DNA from: Ectobacillus ponti
Lineage (GTDB): Bacteria > Bacillota > Bacilli > Bacillales > Bacillaceae_G
Direction: 5' to 3'
DNA: 64,000 nucleotides
NCBI RefSeq assembly: GCF_024294785.1
Contig: NZ_JANCLT010000005.1
Span: forward strand, 248,001 to 312,000
The number at the start of each line of letters is the position of its first letter. The first letter of the stretch is position 1. A model generated the notes under the pieces. That model was not told the DNA's origin, searched no databases, and worked only from the letters and a program-made list of their open reading frames with translations. The position numbers were made by a program, and so were the translations under genes. Of this stretch, positions 16,606-24,269 are shown one piece after another.

Positions 16606-18021
16606 TTATGGAGCAATTTCAAAAACAGTACCCTGGTTAAAATCAGTCACTTTTATAGATCCATAAACCCCTAAATATAATTTGGTTTGATCCAGATTCG
16701 TTCCTAGAGCAACATAATAAGCAGATTGAGACCCGAAATTATAATTGGTTTCAATCACACTAAAATCATTTGGCTTGCAATCCGTTCTTGCTCTTGTATA
16801 AGCCAAAACCCCTTGAACCGGAGTTTGAAATCCATCCTTCCGGGCAAGATCGGTGAACACAACGCTTCCCGTTAAAGCGGGGATCCCGTTCCCCATATAT
16901 GGCTGGACTCCTGTAAGTGCAGTTCCCCCGAACTTGTCGGGCCGGGGATCATTATGGAAGTAGCTGGTTAAAGGCTGAATTCGCCTCACTGAAGTTTGAA
17001 TGACTTCATTGTAATAAGTGATTGTTTTCTCATCTAAATCCGGATTTTCGGAGCAGGCCCTCACCATCGAGGTAGGAAAAGCACCTTCCCATCCCCGCCA
17101 GCCAAAGTTTATACATCCTTCTTGGTCAGGTTCAAGTCTCATGAGAGAGGCTTGAATAAGCTGAGTAACCGGTATTGGCTTATAATGAACGAATGAAAAA
17201 ATGGACTCTACCAAATCCTGACCGACATTTCCCGCATATTTAATATACTGATGGTAATACCTTTGAAATGAAATGCCGGGCATATTGCGGACTCCTTTGG
17301 CAATTACCGTAAGTGTTTCCTGAATAGATGCGGGAAGTTCATTGAAACGTGTGACTACGGGTGGATTATGGATGGATGTAGCTTTGCCTACATCCATTTC
17401 AATGATTTTCCCGCATATCTCCATATCATCCTGACTTAAATTGAATGGATCGTAGCCGGATCCGCCATCTCCGGTTGTTAAGACAAGTTTTCCTGTCTCA
17501 GGTGAGAAGTTTAAGCTATTGAAACCATTATGATTAGAAAATGGTCTTCTTAAGTTAAGTAATGTCCTTCGTTTGAGAGGTTGGCCATTCGGCTGTAATA
17601 TCCATTCTTCCACTGTGTCGATATGGTCATATTGAGTTTCTCTATTTGTCCACCTTGGATGTAACGTTTTGGAATCACACGGGTCAGGATGAAAAGGTTC
17701 AGAAAGGGCACCTGGACCTTGTGTTCCAGCTACTGAATAATGAAGATAAAACAGACCATTATAATAAAATTCAGGATGAAACGCCAGCCCCAGCAATCCC
17801 CGTTCATCATAACCGCCGCCAGAATCGCCTAGTTTGATGATTCGCGGGCGAATATCTAAAAAGGTCTTGATGCCCCCATTTCCCATGTGAAAAATCTCTC
17901 CTACCTGGGTTGCAATAAATAATCTCTCAGTCGAGTCGCCTGGAAGTATGGTTGTTTTTAAAACAGTAGGTAAATTTATCTTACTTACAATAGGACGTAA
18001 ATGAACCTTAACTTTTATCAA
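16606..18021 (-). CDS. Glucose/sorbosone (PQQ-type) dehydrogenase-like protein
   Basis: The 471-residue protein has the six-bladed propeller signature of the GSDH family: RLFIATQVGEIFHM at the start, DERGLLGLAFHPEFYYNGLFYLHYS, LVLTTGDGGSGYDPFNLSQD, and NFGWRGWEG. Family members oxidise sugars with PQQ, and related animal and bacterial proteins lack cofactor. No signal peptide is visible from the TTG start, which follows an AAGGGG-type site. The protein may be cytosolic or exported in another way. No PQQ synthesis genes are present. The coding DNA is AT-rich compared with most of the window, which suggests acquisition. Confidence 0.75.
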   Translation of the reverse strand: MIKVKVHLRPIVSKINLPTVLKTTILPGDSTERLFIATQVGEIFHMGNGGIKTFLDIRPRIIKLGDSGGGYDERGLLGLAFHPEFYYNGLFYLHYSVAGTQGPGALSEPFHPDPCDSKTLHPRWTNRETQYDHIDTVEEWILQPNGQPLKRRTLLNLRRPFSNHNGFNSLNFSPETGKLVLTTGDGGSGYDPFNLSQDDMEICGKIIEMDVGKATSIHNPPVVTRFNELPASIQETLTVIAKGVRNMPGISFQRYYHQYIKYAGNVGQDLVESIFSFVHYKPIPVTQLIQASLMRLEPDQEGCINFGWRGWEGAFPTSMVRACSENPDLDEKTITYYNEVIQTSVRRIQPLTSYFHNDPRPDKFGGTALTGVQPYMGNGIPALTGSVVFTDLARKDGFQTPVQGVLAYTRARTDCKPNDFSVIETNYNFGSQSAYYVALGTNLDQTKLYLGVYGSIKVTDFNQGTVFEIAP

Positions 18022-18057
18022 CTAACTTTACACCCCTTCTATCTTTTTCTCATATCA

Positions 18058-18130
18058 TGAACTAGAAGAAGCAGTTTGTGCGGTGAAAAAGATTTTACCC
18101 TTCACAAGCTTATCTGGGTGTCAGCACCAT
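18058..18130. repeat. Diverged repeat, copy 1
   Basis: This stretch matches 19385-19454 at roughly two bases in three over 70 bp. It starts TGAAC-AGAAGAAGCAG and ends CTGGGTGTCA-CACCAT. On the plus strand both copies can be read as EExxxAVKxxLxFTSxSGC, and on the minus strand as HPDxLVKxKxxFTAxxASS. The changes do not decide which strand, if any, is coding. Confidence 0.55.
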
Positions 18131-18193
18131 TTCAGTTGTTCCAAAAGGGCCAGGCGGGACATCTGCAGCATCCTGACCATAACTTTGAATATT

Positions 18194-18298
18194 CTACATA
18201 TACTTTATGTCCGAGTCTCCTTTATCTTTCCCGGATACATACCCTTTTTCATGGTTTATATACAGGTGATAGTGCTCGGCAACCATTGCTGTTTCCAT
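18194..18298 (-). CDS. Possible 34-residue orphan peptide
   Basis: The short frame METAMVAEHYHLYINHEKGY... begins 9 bases after AGGAGAG and ends at a TAG. It is charged and has no membrane segment or signal. It lies among gene debris and has no recognised family. It could be a chance frame, since only the ribosome site supports it. Confidence 0.3.
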   Translation of the reverse strand: METAMVAEHYHLYINHEKGYVSGKDKGDSDIKYM

Positions 18299-18383
18299 TA
18301 TGACGTTCTCTCCTATAACTACAATCATGAATGACTGTCTCCAAATACAAAGAGGCGACGTGCAACCACTTCCTTGTAATAAA

Positions 18384-18646
18384 GATGAGCTTCGCTTTCT
18401 TCGTGATTCAGTATATTCATTATTTTGCTCGTATAGTCTCTCAGAGTCCGATTTTGGAAGCTGTACATTTACTTCAGAGAACATGGTGAAATCTTGTTTG
18501 AAGTTGCAGCAGATCCTCCAGGCTTTGCTCATAATGAATTACAAGAGACAATGGGGGAGAAATTGGTGCTGCCTGCACGATACGAACAATATAGAGCGCA
18601 GCTTGAGCGAGCGTTACTGCCGTTTGAAGTACGAGAATTAGACTGA
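18384..18646 (+). pseudogene. Broken ring-cleaving dioxygenase (glyoxalase fold), C-terminal remnant
   Basis: From 18437 one frame reads RFWKLYIYFREHGEILFEVA, continues with ADPPGFAHNELQETMGEKLVL and a QYRAQLERALLPF tail, and ends at TGA 18644. This is the C-terminus of MhqO/LinE-type dioxygenases (usual motif FREPGGxLFEIATDPPGF). The glyoxalase metal-ligand Glu of the LFE motif is present. An in-frame TAG at 18434 and a frame change just upstream (DELRFLRD near 18384 in another frame) show that the gene is broken. The first two thirds are missing. Functional relatives detoxify quinones and catechols. Confidence 0.7.
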
Positions 18647-18814
18647 TGGTACGAACCGAAATGATTTCGTTGCTTTCGGTCGACCCAACCCAAACAACAG
18701 GTGCGTTAAACATGAAGTCCATACTATAGGAAAAAGGCTGATTTGAATTTTTTTACAATTCATGTTAAAATAATGCATAGGTCGAATGTTGGCCGCACAC
18801 TTGGAGGTGGGTAG

Positions 18815-19081
18815 TTGAATAAGAAAGCTCATGAAGCTAGAACGCTGCTGATTGCGATGATGCGAACGCATGAAACTAAGAACGTCAAGGAGACAGGCCG
18901 CAAGCTGATCGCTATGAGAAATGAAGTAAAGCAAACGTTGCAGACAGGCACGAAGCCCGGCGGAAAGGCTGTCACGCTGAGTGAGAAGAAGGAACTGCAA
19001 AAACGCTTATTATACTACCGCAGTGAACTAAAGCAATTGGTGGCTTCCAGTAAGATTTACAAAGCGGAAAAAAGAAATTAA
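18815..19081 (+). CDS. Hypothetical small basic protein
   Basis: The 88-residue protein is highly basic and predicted helical (TRKLIAMRNEVKQTLQTGTK-like segments, later SEKKELQKRLLYYRSELKQL). No membrane segment or signal is present. The TTG start follows GGAGGTGG by about 4 bases. I do not recognise the family. The charge pattern would suit nucleic acid binding or a coiled coil. It is flanked by debris on both sides and is the only intact-looking gene between 18.0 and 19.6 kb. Confidence 0.5.
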   Translation: MNKKAHEARTLLIAMMRTHETKNVKETGRKLIAMRNEVKQTLQTGTKPGGKAVTLSEKKELQKRLLYYRSELKQLVASSKIYKAEKRN

Positions 19082-19286
19082 GAGCGGAGATCCCTGCTGT
19101 TAGAAGAAGATGAACTGCATCTCCCTTCTTATTTCCAAAAATTGAGATATGGCTGAGAGCGGACTGCAAGAACATGGAAGGCTTGTATCTATAGAGCCGG
19201 AAAACTAAGATAAAAGTGTCTGTGTTTAGCAACAATGTATGGATTGGACGGAGGCTGCGGTCCTTTGGTTATATAAATTACGTTGA

Positions 19287-19335
19287 TAAAAGCCTGTTAC
19301 TGAGGGAATGATGAGCCGCAGTGGCAGGCTTTTTA
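19287..19335 (+). terminator. Hairpin with T-run downstream of the 88-residue ORF
   Basis: AAAAGCCTG pairs with CAGGCTTTTT, helped by ACTG/CAGT inside, with a large loop. It resembles a terminator but lies 200 bp after the nearest gene. Confidence 0.5.
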
Positions 19336-19384
19336 GTATGTTTTTAAAGTGTGAAAGCCAGCTGACCGCCTGGTTTTCTTTGCG

Positions 19385-19454
19385 TGAACCAGAAGAAGCA
19401 GCCGTTGCTGTAAAAGGAGGCTTAGCCTTCACGAGCGAGTCTGGGTGTCACCAT
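19385..19454. repeat. Diverged repeat, copy 2
   Basis: This is the second copy of the 18058-18130 sequence. It sits inside a possible 43-codon plus-strand frame (19338-19469, MFLKCESQLTAWFSLREPEE...) that begins right after a terminator-like T-run and has no ribosome site. Confidence 0.55.
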
Positions 19455-19594
19455 GGTTCAATCGGCTGAGATCATGGGGGAATTCTATATTCCTTTTAGG
19501 TACTCGCGCATCCCTGAGAAGTCCGTGGGTCGGTGAAGCGATTCAGGCAGTTCTACATGGTCCCCATGTCCCAAGAGGCACAGAGTAGTGGGGG

Positions 19595-19654
19595 TTCTTA
19601 AGGATTCTTAAGATTTTTCCCCGCTGTATCTTAATGTTCCCTGTGTATCCTAAG
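19595..19654 (+). promoter_or_regulatory. Phased TTCTTAAG repeats upstream of the methyltransferase operon
   Basis: TTCTTAAG occurs at 19595 and 19605 (10 bp apart). Weaker copies TATCTTAATG (19627) and TATCCTAAG (19646) follow about two further turns on. Same-face direct repeats are typical of OmpR/PhoB-type regulators. The operon downstream encodes such a regulator, so autoregulation is likely. Confidence 0.6.
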
Positions 19655-19683
19655 CTTATCAAGGACATGGGAGGAATGCTGAA

Positions 19684-20244
19684 ATGAATGCCATTCGCTT
19701 CATTCAAGAATATATCAAGAACCCTTCGGCAATAGGTGCCGTCATGCCAAGCTCAAAGCAGCTGGCGAAGCAGATGGTTGAGGAGATTTCGTTTGCGGCC
19801 GCATCCTGCGTTGTTGAATATGGTCCAGGCACTGGCGTGTTTACAGAGGAGTTGATTCAGCATAAAGGTGTGGATGCCATGCTTTTGTTAATTGAACAAA
19901 ATCCGATCTTCTGTGAGGAGTTAAGAGAGAAATACAGCCAGATTCCGAATGTACATATTGTATGCGGCTCTGCGGAGGAAGCAGCTGTTTATTTGGAGCA
20001 GCACGGGTATGCAAAAGCAGATTATGTCGCCTCGGGTCTTCCGTTCACGAGTCTGCCTGCAGCTGTATCACACCGCATTCTGGAACAAACGCTGAAGATA
20101 TTGGGGGACGATGGGACTTTTATCACGTTTCAGTACACAAAGGTAAAGCAAACCTTCTTTCGTAAGCATTTCCGGTCCATTCGGATCAAGAAGGTATATT
20201 GGAATGTTCCGCCCGCTTATGTCTTCATTTGTTCCAATCGATAA
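19684..20244 (+). CDS. Class I SAM-dependent methyltransferase (phospholipid N-methyltransferase-like)
   Basis: The 186-residue protein starts FIQEYIKNPSAIGAVMPSSKQLAKQMVEEI and has the SAM-binding motif VEYGPGTGVFTEELI at about residue 42. This arrangement is typical of PmtA/KsgA-like methyltransferases that act on phosphatidylethanolamine or as antibiotic-resistance-type enzymes. It lacks membrane helices. It is the first gene of an operon with a VTT-like protein and a two-component pair, preceded by repeats that look like response regulator sites. GGGAGG precedes the ATG. The actual substrate cannot be read from sequence. Confidence 0.78.
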   Translation: MNAIRFIQEYIKNPSAIGAVMPSSKQLAKQMVEEISFAAASCVVEYGPGTGVFTEELIQHKGVDAMLLLIEQNPIFCEELREKYSQIPNVHIVCGSAEEAAVYLEQHGYAKADYVASGLPFTSLPAAVSHRILEQTLKILGDDGTFITFQYTKVKQTFFRKHFRSIRIKKVYWNVPPAYVFICSNR

Positions 20245-20272
20245 AAAACAAAACAGAAGGGGAGATGCAGCG

Positions 20273-20524
20273 ATGAAGAAAATCATACTGACAGCTGCAG
20301 CTTGTTTTATCGCCGGAGCTACAGGAATGAAGTACAAAACATTTTTGTTGTCGGTGATTTCTGGGGCGGTACCAATGGTAATCCTATATACAGTGGCCGG
20401 AACAGCAATCATGGCTTCTGTACCTGTATGTATTGCGGTGGCTGCTGGAATTTTGGCACTTGTGGCAGTTGCAGTGTTTGTGCTGCGAAAGTGGAGCAGT
20501 GCAACTGAACAGGAGGCTGCATAA
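20273..20524 (+). CDS. Half-size VTT (TVP38/TMEM64-like) membrane protein
   Basis: The 83-residue protein matches only the C-terminal part of TVP38/TMEM64 (VTT) proteins: GATGMKYKTFLLSVISGAVPMVILYTVAG, followed by a membrane helix and a charged tail. Full VTT proteins have about 200 residues, so roughly the first 120 are missing. It has its own AAGGGGAG site 8 bases before the ATG and an N-terminal hydrophobic stretch, so it may be expressed. VTT proteins act in lipid handling. It is either a shortened functional derivative or a remnant kept in the operon. Confidence 0.65.
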   Translation: MKKIILTAAACFIAGATGMKYKTFLLSVISGAVPMVILYTVAGTAIMASVPVCIAVAAGILALVAVAVFVLRKWSSATEQEAA

Positions 20525-20546
20525 ATTCATGCATAGAGAGGATCGT

Positions 20547-21233
20547 ATGAAAGGACAAACCATACTTGTAGTAGATGATGATGCAGATATCCGGCAGCTG
20601 GTCTCCATTTACATCCGGAATGAGGGATATGAGGTAGTAGCAGTACCGGATGCTTTACAGGCTCTTCAGGCATTAGAGCATGCAACGGTAGATCTTGTCA
20701 TTCTGGATGTAATGATGCCTGGCATGGATGGGATTCAAGCCTGCATGAAGATTCGGGAGGCATATCAGATGCCCATTATTTTCTTATCCGCAAAATCTGA
20801 GGATATGGACAAAATTCATGGCCTGATGAGCGGTGCGGATGATTATGTGACCAAACCATTCAATCCGTTAGAGCTGACTGCACGTGTGAAATCGCAGCTG
20901 CGGCGCTACCATATGTATCAGCAGCCGGAGGAACCGTCCTCTGTGCTGGAGATCGGCCACCTGAGAGTGGATGAGGATACAAGACAAGTGCAGATACATG
21001 GAAGAGATGTGCGCCTGACTCCCAAGGAATTTGATATTCTTGCCCTATTGGCGCGAAACAAGGGGCAGGTGTTCAGCGTGGAAAAAATTTATGAAATGGT
21101 TTGGAAGGAGCCATTTTATAAGTCGGATAATACTGTGATGGTTCATATTACAAACATCCGGGAAAAAACAGAAGAAAACCCGAAAAAGCCGATTTATATT
21201 AAAACGGTTTGGGGAGTAGGATATAAAATATGA
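20547..21233 (+). CDS. OmpR-family response regulator (VanR-like)
   Basis: The 228-residue protein has a receiver domain (acidic pocket DDD at 10-12, phosphorylated Asp54 in LDVMMPGMDG, Lys in TKPF) and a winged-helix DNA-binding domain (TPKEFDILALLARNKGQVFS to TVWGVGYKI). It resembles the VanR branch, which in Bacillus controls envelope-stress genes. The ATG at 20547 follows AGAGAGGA. The frame extends upstream but overlaps the preceding gene. It overlaps the kinase gene by 4 bases. The phased repeats at 19595 are the likely target. Confidence 0.9.
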   Translation: MKGQTILVVDDDADIRQLVSIYIRNEGYEVVAVPDALQALQALEHATVDLVILDVMMPGMDGIQACMKIREAYQMPIIFLSAKSEDMDKIHGLMSGADDYVTKPFNPLELTARVKSQLRRYHMYQQPEEPSSVLEIGHLRVDEDTRQVQIHGRDVRLTPKEFDILALLARNKGQVFSVEKIYEMVWKEPFYKSDNTVMVHITNIREKTEENPKKPIYIKTVWGVGYKI

Positions 21234-22699
21234 AAAAACAGGTTGCACATATCCTGAGATTGATCAGAAAGCTGCTGTCTACAAAGCTGAACATCCGGAT
21301 TATTGCTATTTTTATTGTGTGCTTCTCGGGTGCAACCGCCAGTTTCGTGCTGATTGCATCAAAAAATCCAATCATCTCCCAAACGGCAGATTATCAGAAG
21401 AAGGAAGAGTGGCTGCATCAGGTTGTCAGCAATATCGGGGGGGAACTGGAAAGGAGGCAGCTGCGGTCAGATGATGCAGAGCAAATCGCAAAGATTGTTG
21501 AGCAGTATAAAGATGCACGCATGCAGGTTGCCGTTGCGGGGGAGAAGGAATCTGTTGTACTGACAACAGGGGGAGAAGAGCAGAAAATAGAGGTCCGCAG
21601 TCTGCTGCTGAATGGGCTGGGCTTTTTCACAGAGGATTTGCCGGCAGGAAATCCTCTGATTGCTATTTATCCGGTTTCTTTTCAGGATGAAGTGAAATAT
21701 ATAGTGGCCGTGTCCCCGCACAAGGTTGCAAGTATAAGCCCGCGGCAGTATAACCAAAATGCCCTGCTTACCATGGTCGGAGCCATAGTTGTGTTTTTGG
21801 TGCTGTTTTTCCTGTTTATGCGCCCCATTACCCGTTATATTAAGGAAATTGAAACAGGGATCCGCAAAATCGTCCAGGAGGACTTGAGCTACGGCATCCG
21901 GGTGAAAGGCAAAAATGAGCTTTCATCCTTGGCGGCGAATATCAATTGGATGGCCCAGCAGCTGAAGGAACGATTTCAAAGAGAACGAGAGCTGGAGCAA
22001 TCCAAGAATGAACTGATTACCAATATATCGCATGACCTGCGGACACCGCTCACCTCCATCATTGGGTATACAGGATTGCTGAAGGACGGGCATTACGAGG
22101 ATGAGCAGGAGCTGCGGCACTATTTGCAAATTACATATACTCTGTCGGAAAAGCTGAAGAACCAAATTCAAGAGCTCTTTGAGTACACCAAGCTCGTATC
22201 GCCTGATATGCAGCTGGAATATGAGGATATGGACTTGGGAGGGCTTTTGCGCCAGTTTGCGGGAGAGTACATCCCGATTTTCAAAGAGAGCGGACTGCAG
22301 CTGGAGCTGTTGATCCCTGAGCATCCGGTGCTTGTGCAACTGGATACAGAAAAATTTGTGCGTGTACTGGATAATGTACTATCAAATGCCGAGAAATACA
22401 GCTACAAACCATCCAAGGTGACGGTGCAGCTGCAGCAGCAGAAGGATACCGCAAAAATTTCTGTTACAAATGAAACCAATCATATTCCGGAAGATATGCT
22501 TCCGAAGCTGTTCCAGCGTCTCTATCGCCTGGACACGTCCCGCTCCCAAAGCATAGAGGGATCGGGAATTGGGTTGGCTGCAGTGAAACGCATCGTAGAG
22601 CTTCATAAAGGAAATGTATGGGCCGAAAGCAAGCAGGATGATATAACTGTACACATTGTACTGCCGCTGGCAAGCGGGCTGCCGGCCGGGCATATATGA
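21230..22699 (+). CDS. Sensor histidine kinase (VanS-like)
   Basis: The 489-residue kinase has a first membrane helix (about 22-45), an extracellular domain (about 50-170), a second helix (ALLTMVGAIVVFLVLFFLFM), a HAMP domain, an H-box with ISHDLRTPLTSIIGY, an N-box (NVLSNAEKY) and a G-box (GSGIGLAAVK). The ATG overlaps the regulator stop, so the pair is translationally coupled. The signal is unknown, but operon partners point to the membrane or cell envelope. Confidence 0.9.
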   Translation: MKKQVAHILRLIRKLLSTKLNIRIIAIFIVCFSGATASFVLIASKNPIISQTADYQKKEEWLHQVVSNIGGELERRQLRSDDAEQIAKIVEQYKDARMQVAVAGEKESVVLTTGGEEQKIEVRSLLLNGLGFFTEDLPAGNPLIAIYPVSFQDEVKYIVAVSPHKVASISPRQYNQNALLTMVGAIVVFLVLFFLFMRPITRYIKEIETGIRKIVQEDLSYGIRVKGKNELSSLAANINWMAQQLKERFQRERELEQSKNELITNISHDLRTPLTSIIGYTGLLKDGHYEDEQELRHYLQITYTLSEKLKNQIQELFEYTKLVSPDMQLEYEDMDLGGLLRQFAGEYIPIFKESGLQLELLIPEHPVLVQLDTEKFVRVLDNVLSNAEKYSYKPSKVTVQLQQQKDTAKISVTNETNHIPEDMLPKLFQRLYRLDTSRSQSIEGSGIGLAAVKRIVELHKGNVWAESKQDDITVHIVLPLASGLPAGHI

Positions 22700-22815
22700 A
22701 AAGTGAAGCATTTGCAGGTACAGTCAGTGCAGTAAATAATGAGAACAATAGGGTCGTTGCAACAGTGCCTGTTGGAGAAGAGCCAAATGGCATTACCTTT
22801 CAGGAAACCAAATAA
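22696..22815 (+). CDS. 39-residue peptide with one YVTN-type propeller repeat
   Basis: The gene overlaps the kinase stop (ATGA) and ends at the operon terminator. Its product (AGTVSAVNNENNRVVATVPV, then GEEPNGITF) is a single YVTN/40-residue beta-propeller repeat, normally found in arrays of seven or so. There is no signal peptide. It may be the last repeat of a lost propeller gene, or a small translationally coupled peptide. It is too short for a propeller alone. Confidence 0.5.
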   Translation: MKSEAFAGTVSAVNNENNRVVATVPVGEEPNGITFQETK

Positions 22816-22818
22816 ACA

Positions 22819-22855
22819 AAAATGGTACTTTGGCATCTGTCCAAAGTACCATTTT
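22819..22855. terminator. Bidirectional terminator between two two-component operons
   Basis: AAAATGGTACTTTGG pairs with CCAAAGTACCATTTT across a 7-base loop. It ends the VanRS-like operon and probably the convergent kinase gene. Confidence 0.85.
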
Positions 22856-22883
22856 CATGTAATCTTTCGATAGGAGGGCTTTG

Positions 22884-24251
22884 CTACAAAGGCAATTGAA
22901 TGGTGAAGACAGTGCCCTTGCCTGGAGAGCTTCTGACCGCAATACTCCCGCCATGCAGTTCAACGATCTCCTTCACTATAGCCAATCCGAGGCCGCTTCC
23001 GCCCTTTGCCCGGGTCCGTGATTTATCGACACGATAGAAGCGTTCAAACACATGGGGGATATCCCCGGCTGGAATGCCTTCTCCTTCATCCTGCACTTGA
23101 ATGAGCAAGGCTTGCTGCTCGACAGCTGCCGTTACGGTTGTGCGGGAATGCGGTTCTGAGTGGGCCAGCGCGTTGTTCAGCAAATTCATCATTACCTGCT
23201 CAAATCGTTCTTCGTCTATGGCGGCGTACAAGCTGTTTGCGGATTGTAAGGATAATGTTACATGCTTCTGCTCGTAGGATGGCTGCAGCTTCGCAATCAT
23301 CCGTTGCAGAAAGGCCGAAGCATCTATCGTCTTCTTGTGAATCACAAAGTTATGCTTCTCCATTTGCGCGAGCTCAAATAAGTCATTCACCAGACGGGTG
23401 ACACGGTCTGCTTCTTCCTGAATAATAGACAAATATTGCTTCCGCTCTTCGTTTGTCAGAGTGCCCCGTTTTGCGATGTCGGCGTACCCTCTGACATACG
23501 TTAAAGGGGTGCGAAGCTCATGGGCTACACTGGCCAGGAACTCACTGCGCTCTTGTTTCATATAATGCAGGTCTGTTGCCAGTGTTTGGATGGCCAGTGC
23601 CAGCTCGCCGACTTCATCCTGCTGATTCGTATCGAGAGAAACGGACAAATCGCCCTTGCTCATTTTTTCAGCTGCTTCCTTCATGCGAATGAGAGGCTTT
23701 GTTAAGATACGGGATAAGAAAAACATAGCGATCACGGTGAAAAGAAAGGTGGCACAGCCAGTCATAAAAAACTGTGAAGTCAGCCGGTCAATCATATCCC
23801 GCAAAGAGCTGGTATTTTGAAACATGTATACATATCCTTTTGGGGTTCCCTGCGACAGAATGGGGCTTACTGTGCAAATATAGCTGGAGGTTTTCCAATG
23901 ATCCTCTATAATTGTGCTTTTTGCAGGTGTATGCTGCATAGTTTCACGCATATGCGTCCGTATTGAAAAATCAATATTTTTAGATTTCGCTAAAATCTTT
24001 CCGGTTGCCGAAGCAATCACGACATTTGTTTCCGATTCTGACTCCATGAGTGCCACATGCCCGATGGTTTGGGCGTCGAAGTTTTTTTGCAGCACATCCC
24101 GATGGCTGTTGCCGCGGGCGAGCAGAGCATCCACTTCTTCGTTCACACGGGTATTCACGAGACTGTAATATAAGGAAACAAAGAGAACAATTTGTATCAG
24201 GAATGTACAAATAAAAAAATAAAAGCCGATTTTAATGGAAATATGCCTCAC
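22884..24251 (-). CDS. Sensor histidine kinase, HAMP type
   Basis: The 455-residue kinase has two membrane helices (FYFFICTFLIQIVLFVSLYY and FLFTVIAMFFLSRIL) around a ~140-residue extracellular sensor. A HAMP domain, an H-box with VAHELRTPLTYVRGY, an N-box and a G-box (GSGLGLAIVKEIV) follow. It is co-transcribed with the response regulator 18 bases upstream. GTG 24251 has GGGAG at a normal distance, while the TTG at 24257 would be only 3 bases from it. The neighbouring YdhK lipoprotein gene is a plausible target. The signal is unknown. Confidence 0.88.
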   Translation of the reverse strand: MRHISIKIGFYFFICTFLIQIVLFVSLYYSLVNTRVNEEVDALLARGNSHRDVLQKNFDAQTIGHVALMESESETNVVIASATGKILAKSKNIDFSIRTHMRETMQHTPAKSTIIEDHWKTSSYICTVSPILSQGTPKGYVYMFQNTSSLRDMIDRLTSQFFMTGCATFLFTVIAMFFLSRILTKPLIRMKEAAEKMSKGDLSVSLDTNQQDEVGELALAIQTLATDLHYMKQERSEFLASVAHELRTPLTYVRGYADIAKRGTLTNEERKQYLSIIQEEADRVTRLVNDLFELAQMEKHNFVIHKKTIDASAFLQRMIAKLQPSYEQKHVTLSLQSANSLYAAIDEERFEQVMMNLLNNALAHSEPHSRTTVTAAVEQQALLIQVQDEGEGIPAGDIPHVFERFYRVDKSRTRAKGGSGLGLAIVKEIVELHGGSIAVRSSPGKGTVFTIQLPL

Positions 24252-24269
24252 GTACAATCACTCCCAGGC

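Noticed and set aside
19338-19469. Plus-strand 43-codon frame containing repeat copy 2
   Set aside because: It begins directly after a terminator T-run and has no ribosome site. It is kept only as part of the repeat observation.
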